Program-made: the position numbers and the translations under genes
Source: Panorpa germanica
Taxonomy: Eukaryota; Arthropoda; Insecta; Mecoptera; Panorpidae
Reading direction: 5' to 3'
Length of the DNA stretch: 64,000 bases
NCBI GenBank assembly: GCA_963678705.1
Contig: CAVMBN010000119.1
Coordinates: forward strand, 248,001 to 312,000
Shown here: piece after piece, positions 12,759 through 25,200 of the stretch
Position numbering within the stretch: position 1 is the first letter of the stretch
Layout of the letters: each line of letters opens with the position of its first letter
The notes under the pieces: generated by a model
Seen by the model: only the letters and a program-made list of their open reading frames with translations
Database searches by the model: none
What the model was told of the DNA's origin: nothing

Positions 12759-13270
12759 TTGGTTAATATGCAAAACAAAAGAGAATTTAGACTAGCAAAT
12801 TCTTCCGCAAAAGCAAACGCGTGCATCAGTGATGTATTGGGCCGCGGTAACTGCCACAGAACGCTCAACATTCGTTTTCGTAAGACAGGGCTAATCTACA
12901 AATCTCCCGTGAAAAGATTTTCAACTATACTTTACGACACGTAAAAAATTTAAACTGTAGACAGGTTAAGAATTCAGTAGAAATCCATGGAGAAGTCAAC
13001 AAGAGTCGGTACCATCTCATAAAGCACGTAAAAGAACGTTTTTTACAAGAAAAATTTCACAGCTTCATTTTTTTTAAAACCATATTGCTCTGACTTAAAC
13101 AAAATGGAAGTTTCAATATGGTCCATTCTGGACGTCAAAGTACCAATTAAAACATATGAGATGGTCGACACCTTAAAGATTGCTCTTCGTTGAGAATGGG
13201 ACAAAGTACCATGAAGTACAGACTTAGAGCTATTTACCGAGATAAAGGTGGCTACGTCGAATAACAAAAT
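12759..13270 (+). pseudogene. Tc1/mariner transposase relic
   Basis: The N-terminal part (12759-12944) contains NCHRTLNIRFRKTGLIYKSP, like the second helix-turn-helix of Tc1/mariner transposases, in which R-T-R-RL-E-GL-P is usual. After several stops the plus strand at about 13075-13267 reads KPYCSDLNKMEVSIWSILD and then EWDKVP. This corresponds to the C-terminal PDLNP-E--W--L block carrying the third catalytic position and the following EEWDKIP motif. The middle, including the first catalytic residues, is missing or unrecognisable. Terminal inverted repeats were not found. It is an old, internally deleted, inactive copy. Confidence 0.62.
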
Positions 13271-13540
13271 ATATATTTTTTTAATTTAAAATGGTCTTAC
13301 GACAAACCTAGATTTTTTAATAAAAAAAATCAAAATTAACAAAACTAGAGCGTTTATAATTGGTACGAGGTGCTGTTATTAAATATCGAGAAGGACGCTA
13401 CTACAGAAGAGGTGTGTACCGCGACCGACAGCTTTTTTTGTGAAATCTTTGATGTTACACAAACATTTTGTTCACATGTAAATGTCGGAGCTGACATTTG
13501 AAATCTTTAACTATGTCTGGTTGCGAATTTCTAGCTAAAT

Positions 13541-13857
13541 ATGGCATATACTAAAATATACTTCATCTCTCCTTATTCGATATTTTTGATTTATGCTCCG
13601 AAGCGCTCGCCGCCTCTAAATATATTGAATATTCTATATTTTTTTTTTATTAACCGCGTCTATCAACGTGCAAGTATTTTGCTTGTATTCTGGAACATAT
13701 ATACTAAATTATACTTCATTTCTTTAATTTGATATTTCTGGTTCCTGCTCTACATAGCCCGCCGCCTCTGGCTATAATGGAATTTTCTATATATATTTTT
13801 TTTATCGCCGTTTACCAACGTACAAGTATTTTGTTTTATATTCTAGAAGATATATAC
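13541..13857. repeat. Two-copy tandem repeat, about 155 bp
   Basis: The block starting ATACTAAAATATACTTCAT at about 13546 recurs from about 13701 as ATACTAAATTATACTTCAT. The two then run in parallel through CGCCGCCTCT, TTCTATAT, CAACGTnCAAGTATTTTG and a final ATATACTA. Copies are diverged by small indels. No coding frame was seen. Confidence 0.7.
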
Positions 13858-13954
13858 TAGATTAGAGACTTTAAAAGAGATTAGAATTTGTAGAGACATC
13901 AAGCACATAATATTAAATATAAAAAATTATTTCATTTTTTTATTCAAATTCATT

Positions 13955-14195
13955 ATTTGAAAAGAAGGTAAATTTTCCCCATTTTTTTGAAACGAAACTT
14001 TGAACAGACATTAAAAAAATAACATTTAACATAAAAAATAATATAATAAAATAGCAAATACATAAAATTTTCATTATAAAATCCATCTGGGATTCCGTGA
14101 TATTTTATTGACAAGATCCAATTTACTGGGTAACATCATTTGCAAAAAAAGGTAAATTTGCCTCATCTTTTTCAAAATGAAACTTTGCACTAATA
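13955..14195. repeat. Diverged direct repeat, spacing about 184 bp
   Basis: AAGGTAAATTTTCCCCATTTTTTTGAAACGAAACTTTG near 13965 resembles AAGGTAAATTTGCCTCATCTTTTTCAAAATGAAACTTTG near 14149. They are short, diverged direct repeats in AT-rich non-coding sequence. Confidence 0.5.
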
Positions 14196-14199
14196 TATA

Positions 14200-15487
14200 T
14201 ATACTTATACATGACACATGTTTACTTCTATTATTATATTTTTTATTTGTAATAATAATAATAAATATAACTGTTTGGTTTATTTTAACGCTATATAATA
14301 GCTATAACGCTATATAATTGAACCGATTACAGCTATAGATTCGAACTGACAGCGGACTGCTAACTTTTTTACCCCATTAGTACAAGGCAGACTGCTAGAG
14401 ATAGTCAGATATTTTCTAAAATAACTTTTGGCATTTTCCAGTTTTTCCAAAATAAGTTATTTCCAAAAGAATTCTGGCAAAATATCAGAGGCGCAGAAAG
14501 TCTGACAAATTCTTCCTCTACAAAATAATTTCAGATCTTTAAAATAGCATAATAACCGCTATATATGTGACGCAAGTTCACTAGTAGTTCGAAATAATGG
14601 CTCACATATTAAAATGTACTCTGAGTTTATATATTGATAATCTTTTTCTAATTTTTTATGAGAAGAGACAAGAATTTAAAAATTCAACTGATTGTGATGC
14701 TTATGATTTTTTCTTGTTTCAATTATACTTGCATTTTTAAGCATTATTTGTTACTTATAATGTAGTTTTTAAATCTTGTTTGAATAGTCAGTAAAGTGTA
14801 AATCTTCATAAATAAATAAAAGTGTTAAAACCCTATGAATTTATTGTTGTCTATTCGTTGTATTTCGAAAATATAATATAAATAAATAAAATTATAAATA
14901 TATTGAAAATAGTGTACTTTTGCCCTAATAGTTTATAAGTCATTTATTAGCTAATCACTACTCCTACAACCTAATAAACAGATCGTGATTTTTTACGGGT
15001 TACCCTGTATACTAGCGTATACCTCCGTCGCAAAGTAACGTCTTCTTAGTGTGCATGAATTAAATTTAATAAAGTAATTTTAGTAAATAAGTAAAATTTT
15101 AATTTTATTGTTAAACTAAAATATTTAACTCGTTTAATATTAAAATAATTTTCAAAGAGATGCATGGACGCGTTGTCGTGCCATTATGGTTGGTATAGTC
15201 AAAGTTACGATAGTTGGGCGATAAGTCATACTTTAAAAGTTCAGCTGTTTAAAGCTACGACACAATAAAAAGGCATTGTCTCATTCTTATTACTATTATA
15301 TATATTTGAGTGAAAACAATAAAAATATCACCAGTTGTCTGCTTTGTTAAGTAGACTGATGTATAAACGTATGTCTATGTTTATTTTGTAAACAAATTTA
15401 AATTTGTCAAATTTATTTATTGTAATAGAACGAACTGTCAAATTTATTGTAAAATATTAAAATATTATAAGCATATAAAGTGTGGAA
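14200..15487. other. No gene recognised
   Basis: Very AT-rich sequence with scattered short repeats of GCTATATAAT near 14290-14320. No coding signal was supported. The last part may hold the promoter of the candidate gene that follows, but no convincing element was seen. Confidence 0.5.
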
Positions 15488-15871
15488 ATGTTTAGATCTT
15501 TAAAAAGAAAAGCATTGCGATATTTTGCAAATGAGGGACCAACAGTATTGCCGTTAACATTTATAATGCTGGTAAAGTTTAATATAAATATTGGATCAAT
15601 ATTCAAATATTACTTAAAGCTGCAATAGAACTCCGGATTGTTTTAAACCCTAATTAGTCTGATAATTGAAGTTCTACAGTATAAACATTTTCTATACGCG
15701 TAGAGGACAACAGAAGCATGTATGTAGTATAGGAGAAAAATTACTGTGAGCGTCAAAAAGTGAGTAGTTGATGCTGTTTTAGGAATATCCATTTTCTCAC
15801 AGAAAACACATAATCGTGTCAAAATTCAGTCAGAGGATGTAGATGAGTTTGTTACAGATGCCGTAATTTAA
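15488..15871 (+). CDS. Candidate two-exon small membrane protein gene
   Basis: I do not recognise this gene. A possible first exon (15488-15571) starts with ATG and encodes 28 residues, basic at the start (RSLKRKALRYF) then hydrophobic (TVLPLTFIML). It ends exactly at a codon boundary before GTAAAG. A possible second exon (15803-15868, stop 15869-15871) follows TTTTCTCACAG and encodes 22 residues, QSEDVDEFVTDAVI at the end, in the same phase. The joined 50-residue product would look like a short mitochondrial-type or single-pass membrane protein with an acidic tail. An AATAAA lies at about 15953. The case rests only on splice signals, phase and composition. Chance is possible because the sequence is short. 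Confidence 0.3.
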
Positions 15872-16975
15872 TGGTAATAAGCGATTATTTATGAGAAGAA
15901 TTTTTAATGTAAGAAAATATTTAGATGTATGCACTTAAAAAGTATTTTGAAATAATAAATATTTGCAACCTAATTTCAGTAGAGAATGAGTCATAGGATT
16001 ACGATTATATGAATGCGGAATATTTTAACAAATAAATTGGGTTTAAAGAATAACTAATTCCCAATTTTCCAAGAGCCATTCTTAATGATCATGGGTAACG
16101 CAACATACATTCCAAATAATATTGTCATAAAAATATTGGAACCCCTATGGTAATAAGCAGATCGTGCGTATTTTCAGCACTACGCTTGGTTGATAATTCT
16201 TGAGGGGCAAGCACAGGAAATTAAAGATCTTCACTTAAATTTTATATAACGATTCACTTGTTTGTTGGATCTAATTTAAATCACAAGTTTTGAATAACAA
16301 TAAATAATAATTAACACTTAAAATATAACTAATAATAAAATAATATAACTAAATATAGATAATGACAAAGTAGCAAGTAGTAAGAGACGTAAGAACGTTG
16401 TAAAAGATCGTTGTAAAGAGAATAGTAAAGAGCAATACTAGTAAAGAGCAAGAGCTGCTAGTAAAGCAACTAATAAATAGTAAAGAGATGTAATAGTAAA
16501 GAGCGAGCACTGATAACAGTGCAGTCACTTATATAGGCCAGCAAAAGGAGAAGGGATTGTGACCAGCTGTAATCTGGTTGATAAAAGAGATCTCTGGTGG
16601 CGCAAATATGAATGAATTTGTCACATAACAATAAATAATTTGTAATTTGACAAATATGTTGAAATAAATAAGTTTGGCAACATTTTGCTGCTTAAAGGAG
16701 CAAAATGTGTGTTCCAAAATAACCATGCTCCCGGCGGTGACGAAATTCATTTATGTAAACGAATTGGGGCAACATGTGTTTAATAAAAAACTTATTAAAA
16801 TAAAATTACAAGTAAACATTTTACATACAAAACTTATAACTAAATAATAAATTCTGATAGAGTGCGCTTCTGTATTTATGTGAATGGAAGATTAGGTGTT
16901 CTGTCTCCAAGTCTTCATATTATCAGCTAATGTTGAAATTGCATGATGATGACAAACTTGCTGATGAAGTAACTG
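15872..16975. other. No gene recognised; purine-rich stretch
   Basis: A purine-rich stretch with repeated AGTAAAGAGC-like words lies at about 16370-16510. The sequence up to 16975 may belong to the BEL/Pao relic that follows (its 3' region or LTR), but no matching second LTR was found. Confidence 0.45.
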
Positions 16976-18040
16976 CTAGATCCATATTTCCGTAGACTGT
17001 GGTAAGCGAAGTGACTGCTTTTTGGTAAAAGGTCTCGGAAAGAAGGGATGTAGAGTGCATAGGAGTGAAGGTATACGAGGGTGTAGAGAGGGAACAATGT
17101 ACATTGCAGAGGTCAACTTAAGAAACATCTTCACAAGTAAATACAAAGAATTACAAGGAATTTTTAGCTGATGGCTTTTAGTGACTCGAACGTAAGATTC
17201 CCAAGTTGCTAAGAAAGCGGGATGTTTTGAAGCAGACGGCTTTGAAAACATAAAGTGACATGACAGAATGAAAGAGACGAGTATTGACCTTGACTTCCTA
17301 ATGACTTTGATGAGAGATTGTATCACGATGCTAAGCGTTTCCATAGAATGAATAATTTTCTCTTTCGTGTCCGAAAAAACAATTCTATTCATGTAAGAAT
17401 TTCCTGGATACGTCACTTCTTTCATGAATGGCAAAGTAAAGGGTATGTCCAAACGGCACTCATGTATGGGTGAATACATTTTTCGTTCATTTGACTTTTC
17501 CGTATTTGTATAATTGGATGTGGAAATCAATGCAAAATCTAAAACGTCTTGTTTGGATTTGTGATCACTCATGTCATGCTTTACAGAAGTATGATGTGGG
17601 TCTAAATTATTTTTGTCGGTTTCCTTAGATAGGATTACAAATGGTAGTAATTCCGAATTAGATACAGCTTGAACAGTGCAAGTATTCATACTTTGTGTGG
17701 TTGACTTAGGTTTATCAAATTCTGATAGCAGTGAGGTCCATAAAGATGAGTAACATTCCAAACCGTGATTTGCATTCTTAAGTGTAGTCTGAGCTATGTC
17801 TGTTAGATAGATCTCTAACAAACGTAGTTTATCAGGTTCATCAAATATATCTTGACAGTGCACAAGATTTTCAAACTGAGTTTTAAATAAAGGCCATGCT
17901 TGCATGTCTTCATTAAAATCTGGTATAATGAAACTTGATAAATCGATATCAGATGTTTGTGGTGTGTATGTCAAATCAAATGTCGAATTAGGTGATGAAA
18001 GTACGATATCAATAATCGACATAATTGTTAAATATTTCAT
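16976..18040 (-). pseudogene. BEL/Pao-type gag relic with a long open frame (354 aa)
   Basis: Residues about 35-110 read FIIPDFNEDMQAWPLFKTQF, then LRLLEIYLTDIAQTTLKN and SLLSEFDKP. This matches the DUF1759-type domain that opens BEL/Pao gag polyproteins (LP-F-G----W--F---F). The remaining about 240 residues are Ser/Lys-rich and do not resemble a retroviral matrix, protease or polymerase. The frame is open throughout, but the family's normal polyprotein exceeds 1500 residues, so this is a rearranged or deleted relic. It is cut off upstream at about 18090 by a LINE fragment. The unusual C-terminal part may be out-of-frame reading of deleted pol sequence. Confidence 0.6.
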
Positions 18041-18094
18041 TCTAAATGCTTTAATCTCTTTACATATATGCGAAATACGTTGCCGAAAAAGAAA

Positions 18095-18485
18095 TGAGAG
18101 AAGAGAATAAGGAAATAAGGGATAAATTGAGAAAAATGGTAGAGAATTTAAAAAAAAAACAAGAAATGGCTAGAAAGCGCTAGAGAAAAGACAATGTAGT
18201 TATAAGAGGTTTTAAAACTAGCAAAATGGGTGCATAACTGCGAAAAGAAGTAGACGAATGGATACTAAATAATTAAAGGAAGAAATAAAAATAATCCAAG
18301 AATTTGTGGTAGGAAAAAAAAGGAAACTATGATAGCGAAATGAGATAGAGACAGTCCAAAAAACGCAAACCAAATATATCACCTTACGTTTCTTTTGAAA
18401 AAGATGTAATCAAAAATTAAGCACAAGGTAGAAACGAAACTAAAATTGATCATTAACGAAATGAGAAGCCAATTAAGACAAGTGT
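18095..18485 (+). pseudogene. LINE ORF1 fragment, same family as the 22-26 kb LINE
   Basis: On the plus strand this parallels the ORF1 product of the minus-strand LINE at 25354-26199. Both have KKQEMARK followed by the NIVIRG-like VVIRGFKTSKMG, then LRKEV-EW, and finally SQLRQ corresponding to WQLRQ. Several stops and single-base shifts break it. It is an inverted, decayed copy of the same retrotransposon family inserted next to the BEL/Pao relic. Confidence 0.7.
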
Positions 18486-18559
18486 TCGTCCGCCACCTAT
18501 TATTGTATGGGGTATAAAGGAGTAGAAGATTCTCTACGAAACTTCAAAAAATAGAACCG

Positions 18560-18860
18560 AGCAATAATGCAAGGTAACGGCACTGAATAATAGCGTATGG
18601 AAATTTAATACGCCTGATCCCAATGCGTACAGAGCGTTAGAGCTGTTAAATTGAATAAGGGAAAACTTCAGTGACACATTTATGAAGACACTTAAGGACT
18701 ACATCCTTCATGTGGAAAAGATGACGTCATTGAAGATCTCAAAGCTAAGGGACTAAACGTTTTGGATGCAGTAAACATCATTAAAAAAGATACAAGGATC
18801 CTCATTCAATCATCTTTACCGAAGTTAATGTATACCTCGAGATCGAGAAGTTTTTGATTA
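18560..18860 (+). pseudogene. Possible Jockey-clade gag (PRE_C2HC-like) fragment
   Basis: One plus-strand frame reads DDVIEDLKAKGLNVLDAVNI followed by IKKDTR and then LPKLMYT. The arrangement (IKEEL---G-KVLNVVNIK---TR---P-F-VDL) resembles the domain that precedes the zinc knuckles of Jockey-type ORF1 proteins. Stops interrupt it upstream and no zinc knuckle was found downstream. A profile search would decide; confidence is limited. Confidence 0.4.
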
Positions 18861-19078
18861 TTTTTTTATAGTTCACAAGTTAGTCAAAATTCCTGGGAAG
18901 GTAATTTAATACTAGATATGAGATCTCATCTATACTTGGAGCATTTTTGTTATTTGATTTCAAAATTATGTTTTCAATTTCTTTAAGAGTTGCGAGTGCA
19001 GAGCCGTCTTTGTTTGTGGATCTGTCTTTTAAAATACATTATTTGGCTATTTCTTTTGTGCGGGGGTCGTGTAGGTCG

Positions 19079-19138
<60 letters not shown>
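19079..19138. repeat. (TA)n microsatellite
   Basis: A run of alternating T and A of nearly 60 bases. It separates decayed LINE sequence from the dispersed repeat that follows. Confidence 0.95.
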
Positions 19139-19142
<4 letters not shown>

Positions 19143-19235
19143 AATTTGCAGGCTATCCGCAAGATACCTCTTCTATCCACCTATTTAAGCAATAAAAGTA
19201 GGAATATTTCTTTAAATAAAACATGAACATGTTCA
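19139..19235. repeat. Dispersed repeat B, copy 1
   Basis: GGCTATCCGCAAGATA, TCTTCTATCCACCTATTTAA and GTAGGAATATTTC in this order are shared, with few differences, with 33515-33605. The match covers about 90 bp in the same orientation. No coding content is evident. Confidence 0.8.
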
Positions 19236-19259
19236 TATATTACACATTTATATATACAT

Positions 19260-21105
19260 ATTCTTCTTGTGGTGAGGAGAAGAAATTTTCCTAATTTTCC
19301 CATTTTGTCCACACCGCTTTACCGGTGTGTTTCTCGTATTTGCCCTGCCATTTCTTTTAAATTTCTTACTTACCTTATTTCTCTTGTCGTTCTAGATAGA
19401 CCCTTTTCCGCTCTTCTACCAGTAGTGCTAGAGATACTATTCAGCTTATCACCTGGATAGCTCATGTTGAGATTGTGCGATAAGTGCTACTGCTTTGCAA
19501 TGCCATGCTACGTTGTCTACGTCATTAGCATCTTTCTATATTTACAGCTTCTTCCCATATCGGTGCAGCATACAGCATTATTAAGTGAACCACAACGCTT
19601 CAACTATTCTCTTACTTGCCTTCGGTCACTTTAGATTTGGCATTAGTCTACTTAACGTTATAAGTTTTTACTCGGATTTCTTAGCCGCTTGTATAACATG
19701 TTGTTGCTTTATGTCTGCGTTTCTTCCAATAAGTAGCCTTAGATACTTTGAGTGTTCTTTGGATTTAATTTTCATTGTGCCTACCTCCAAAGGTATTTCC
19801 ATCAGTTTTCTTTCACTGTAAAGAACGATTGCCTCCGTTTCTTCTGGAGCAAGCTGTAATTTCTTTTTTTCTAATGTCTGCAATCCTGTTCAGCGCCATG
19901 TTTGCATCTGTCTTTAGTGTTTCTTCAGTTTTAGCTTTTATAGTAAGTGCTGTGTCATCCGCAAATCCAATAACTGAATCGCCTTCTGGTAGTTCAATAT
20001 TTATTACCTCGTCGTACAGAATGTTCCATAGACCCTAATACTGATTTCTGTGGAACTCTGCAGGTTACATTTATTAATTTCCTCTCGACTTCTATCCAAC
20101 GGTCCTCTAGGTATCTGCTTATAATTCTTGTCAGATACTCACTGACTTCAAATTATTTCAGCGCTTTGATAATTCCATCCTAAGGTGCTGATTTAAAGGT
20201 ACACTTGACGTTTAGTGTTACCAACACTCCATACTTCTTGCTCGGGTTCGCTCTTAATTTTGTGTTTTCTACCGACCTCTTGATCTGCCTCATAGTATCA
20301 TAAGTTGACCTCTATTTTCTAAAGTCATATTGATTCTTTCGTAGTTTTCGTTCAACTTTCCCTATTTACCTCACTGCTACCAGCAGAAGACATATTGCTC
20401 AATATTTAGCCTTCAGGTCGCCTTCTTTTTTAGGGTTCTGGATCAAAACTAATTTGGCTATTTTTCACATTTTTGTAAATACTTTACTTTTTAGTTTGCC
20501 ATTCTTTATTTTTAGGAATTCTCTCAAGAATTCCCTAATTGCTGCCCTGGTGACTTTCCATTTCTTAATTTTTTTTGTCGCTTCCAGGAGTTCTGCTTCC
20601 GTAAAATAGGGTATACACCTTTCCTCCATAGCTAGGCATGGTTATTTGTTTTTCGCTTGTGTTAGAAACAGCTCCTTGATAGTTTTTATTAGCTTATCGC
20701 TATTTAATATAATTAGAGGTATCATGTTAAACTTTCTACACACTATTTTGTATCCCATGCCCCAAATACCTTAGGCAACTTCTTGACCTTTTTTTCAGGC
20801 ATCTTGTTTTGCTCCTATAATTCTATTTCTCAGGGCTCTTCTTTTTTTATTGTATCTATTTCTGAATCTTTCACAAGTTTCTTCTGTGCCTTCTTGGCTC
20901 CTGTTTCCTCGAGTTAATAATCTTCTTGATCTTGGAGATTGCTTTTTTATTTGAAGTGTTGTGTTTATTGCCTTTATGCCTTTATTTATATCTAATTTCT
21001 GTATTTTGTCCATTTTTTTTTTCAGATTTTCCACAAAATCTTTGTTTATTTATGCTCCATCTTCTTTCGCTCATTTGTGTTGTTTTGCTACAAAATCGGA
21101 CGGGA
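19260..21105 (-). pseudogene. Decayed R1-type LINE, reverse-transcriptase region
   Basis: On the minus strand, 19920-20000 gives DSVIGFADDTALTIKAKTEE, a reverse-transcriptase active-site box (FADD) with its following helix. The next stretch (19668-19883) reads QLAPEETEAIVLYSERKLME and then SKYLRLL, the thumb region. Upstream on this strand (20795-21034) is a Lys/Arg-rich segment typical of the endonuclease-to-RT linker. Many stops and shifts lie between. No zinc-finger C-terminus or endonuclease is clear. It is an inactive copy distinct from the 22-26 kb LINE. Confidence 0.7.
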
Positions 21106-21344
21106 TAGAGATGGGAAGTACTCAATAGTCCCAAAGACTAGGGAACTGAATTTAGGGAAGTGTGGCGGGGACGGTTTTGTGAAAGAGCTCAATTTATAAA
21201 TTAAGTATATAGAGTGTCTCTGTAAGCGGTCATTTAAAAAAGGTAGAGAGAATATTTGGAACGAGCAAAATAAATTGCTGTGACTAAAACTTGACAAATT
21301 TACTACGGTGGCGGGGATAAATGGAAAGACTAATATTATATCTT

Positions 21345-21925
21345 TAATATAAATGTAAAGTAATTATATTTCTTTAGTTTGTAACACTGACCAGAGATAT
21401 TATAATTGCATTCTGATCAGATGACCTAACGGTATATATTAGTTATATCTACTATCATTATAGTCTTTGTGTACACCGAGTAACGCTGTAAAGAATAGCG
21501 GCTAATACAGTTGATATTTGTAGTTAACAGAACTCACTATGCATAATGTTAAGTCATTATAAAATTAGATAAAATGGAATTGACAAATTAAATAATAAAG
21601 TTTAAATGTCGTTTCTTTCGCTTCAGGTAAGATAATATGAACTTAAACAGTGTATTTATTATAATGTACTAGCTGTCCCGGCCACGCGTTGCTATGTCTA
21701 ACGTTTTTGTCATATTACATTACATAGCGCCATCTATTGAATTTCATTAAAATCGGTTAAGTAGTTTAGGAGTCCATCGCGGACATACAACGTGACACGT
21801 AATTTATATATATTAAGATATGTAAATTACAAAAGAAATGTCTTTGATTTCAGAGTCTTGTAGTTGTAATATTTCTGGTCAGTGTTACAAACTAAAGAAA
21901 TATAATTTATTTACATATATTTATT
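21345..21925. mobile_element. Fold-back element, about 580 bp, inverted repeats about 60 bp
   Basis: ATTATATTTCTTTAGTTTGT followed by AACACTGACCAGA (about 21365-21400) recurs inverted at about 21878-21913 (TCTGGTCAGTGTT and ACAAACTAAAGAAATATAAT). The interior includes TAGCTGTCCCGGCCACGCGTT and, further on, AAAATCGGTTAAGTAGTTTA. Words of this type occur in short non-autonomous repeats of many insects, from general knowledge and not from a search. There is no open frame. It may be a MITE or a repeat caught between inverted copies. Exact ends and target duplication are unresolved. Confidence 0.6.
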
Positions 21926-22249
21926 ATTATATGATTTATAAGACCTAGTAACTTAGTATTTTATTCCATTAGTTAAAATTTTATTTATGTCTAATATCTT
22001 ATTATTTATATTTATATATTAATTGTGTATGCCTTTCGGCTTTACAATCTACAGTATTATATTTCTAATACATTTCATTCCTATATACATTCCAAACTTA
22101 AAACTAAACTTAAAATAAACTTAAAATCTTCTCGACTTTTACTAATTCCAAAAGTGCTTTCTGCTTCTTCTTCTTTTGACCCTCTCTATTATTCTCCTGT
22201 TTTTCCTTTCCTTCTTACTATTTCCGCCATCCACCTCTTTCCTTCACTG

Positions 22250-25200
22250 CCTCCCTTTAGTAGCTGGCCAATATTCCTTTCGCTTGCTACTTTTTCCTTA
22301 CACTCAAACTTAATGTGCTCCAGTGTTTCGTCCTCCGCTCCTCACATTCTACACTTTCTTTCCTCACTCTTTTCCCAGTATCTGTTTCCTTTTTCCTCAT
22401 TTCCCAATCTAAACCTTGCTGTTCTTCTTATGTGTTTTATGTCTTTTTCTATAAGGTACAGAGGCACATTATTTTCCCATAACCTCTTATATCTTTTATT
22501 GTAGTTACTTTTTTCTATATTTCCCATTCTCTCCTGCTGTTGTGTCTCCTTATCCCTTCTCCTTAGCTCCTCTGCCACACTTGCGCCACCTTCTCTTCCT
22601 CTCTCTGCCTCCTCGATCGCCATTCCATTCCTTTCAAAGTATTCTTTTCTCTTTTTTGGACCTCCTCCCCCCCCATTCTTTATGTTATCCTCTCTTATTT
22701 CTTTAAAATTTTGCTTTCCGCTCTGTTCAATTTCTCCTCGTATTTTACCGCTCTTTCCCCTGTTTTAATTCGTATCTTATCCCTCTTTAGCTCCTCCATC
22801 ACCATGTATCCTGGCGTGCACCTGTCCAGCCCTAGTACCCATTTCATATATCTCACCTGTATTCTTTCCAACTTTTCTTGTTCCTTCCACCCCCAAACCT
22901 CTGCTCCATACGACATCATACTGGCTATCAGTGTATCATATATCCATATTCTCTTTTGTATGTCCCCCCCAAATACCTTTTCCCCTAGTCCCCATACCCG
23001 TCGCATTGCTTGCTCTGCCTTCTTTGCCACCTCCCTTATATGCGCCTCTTCTCCATTATTCTTTTTGAAAGTGTAGCCCAGATATTTAAATTCTTCAACT
23101 TCCTCAATGTCCTCTGTCTTGTATTTCCACCTTTTATGTCTCCTTTTTCAACCCCCTTTTTTAATTACCATAATTTTTGTCTTTTCCACGTTTAACTCTA
23201 GTCCTTTCCTGTCTATATACCTCCCTAGCCGGTGTGCCATCTCCTGCAGCTCTCCTTCCCTTTTTGCCAACAGGACTATATCGTCAGCGTATGCTAAAGT
23301 CCATATCTTGTAGTGCCTTCCTATTAGCACCCCCCCATCTTGTCCTCTTTCCATTACCCCCTCTAAGTCTGCTGTATATATCGCAAATAAAATGGGGCTC
23401 AGAGGACAACCTTGCCTCAACCCTTTGTCTGTCCAGAATTCTTCTGATTCTTCACCCCCAACTCTTATTCTCATTCTTGTTTCTTCGTAAATTTCTTTAA
23501 TACATTCCATTATGTCCTCATCTATATTTTCTTTCTCATGTACTTCCACAATTTCTGTCTGTCGACCATGTCAAACGCCGCTTTAAGGTCGATGAACATT
23601 GCATGTATCTGTCCTCCTTTTTCCCTTAGCTCTTTTTCAACTAAATGGTTCAGTGCGTATATATTGTCTAAAGTCCCTCGTCCCTTTCTAAAGCCTGCTT
23701 GTGTCTCGGGAAGTATTTCTTTTACTTTTACCTCTTCTTCCAGTCTTTCTCTCACAATCCCTGCATAAATCCTGTACCCTGTGTTCAGTAGTGTGATACC
23801 CCTGTAATTTTTGGCTTCATGTCTATTTCCCTTTTTATATATCGGCGTTATTACCCCTTTTCCCAAGCTGTCTGGCAGGTTTCCTCCTTTCCATATCTTG
23901 TTCATCGCTGTCAGTAATCCTTTCTCTATTCTTTCTTGCCCAGCTTTCCACGCCTCGTTCTTTAGTCCATCTCTACCTGGTGCTTTCTTTTCCTTGAGTT
24001 TTTGAATCTGTGTTTTTATTTCACCTAATTTTATATCGTTTACTTTCTCCTTCTCTGTTATCCCCTTCTTTGTTTTCTCGTTTCTTTTCTTTCCTCCTAG
24101 TACTCCCATAAAGTGTTTCGTCCACTCTTCCATTTTTATTTCCTTGCTTGGCTCTTTCCTTCGCTTTTTCTCCCTATTTATGTAATCCCATGCCTGCCTC
24201 TCCGTTGTTATATCTCTAATTTCTTTTTCTATTCCTATTTTGAACTCATTCTTTTTATCTTTTATCCTTTCGTTATACTTCCTTTGCTTCCTCTTGAAGT
24301 CTACTTGATTCTCCTTTCTTCCATCTCTTTAGTTCCCTTTTTACCTCTTTTTTCCATTCTTTACATTCTTTATCCCACCATTTGTTTTCTCCCGTTCTAT
24401 CAGATATTCTCCACCTTTTACTTTGGGTGGCTTCCTTCATCCTCTCTTCAATTTCCTCCATCTCCTCCGTTTCTCCTTCTTCCTCGTATCTCCGATCCAA
24501 TTCCTCCATAAACTTCTTCCTTCCTTCCTCCGTCCAATCGCTGCCCTCTTTCAATTCGTTTCCTTTTCTTTCACCTCTCCTCGCTTACAACTCCACCACC
24601 AGCGGTAGGTGATCCGAGTCCACCCTCTCTTCTACTTTCATTCTTTCTACCTTCTGTCCTCCTCCCAGCGTTGTCACCACGTAGTCGATTACTGTATCCC
24701 CTCTGCTTCCCACATAGGTATATTCTCCTTCTTCATCTCCTTCTTTGTTCCCATTTAGTACTATCCATCCTTGTTCTTCTAGCATTTCCATTAGTTCTTT
24801 TCCCTCGGCGTTTATTGTTTTGTCTTTCGTTGTTCTTTTCTTTTTCCTATTCCCCCATATTTTGTCCACCTCTCTTAACTCCCCAATTTTTGCGTTGAAA
24901 TCCCCTCCAATTAATAGGTTTTCCTGTTTCTCATCCTTAATTATTTCTTTTATTGTTTCTTTTTTATTACCTTTACTGTATATTGTTACAATTTCCCATG
25001 TCTCTTCTTCCAGTTTTATCGTCCTCCTTACTGCTGTTTCTCTTCTGTCTGGTACCTTCTCCTCTTTTAGCTCCCTTCGTACCCCTATTATAATTCCACC
25101 TCTTGCTCTCCCTTTCTTATGCTCCCTAACAGCACCTTGGCACACCCATCTGTAGTTTTTCGGTAGTTTGTCTTCCCATTCTTCCCATTCTTTGCTTTCC

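Noticed and set aside
18947-19226. Open frames encoding poly-Ile-Tyr on both strands
   Set aside because: They are translations of the TA microsatellite.
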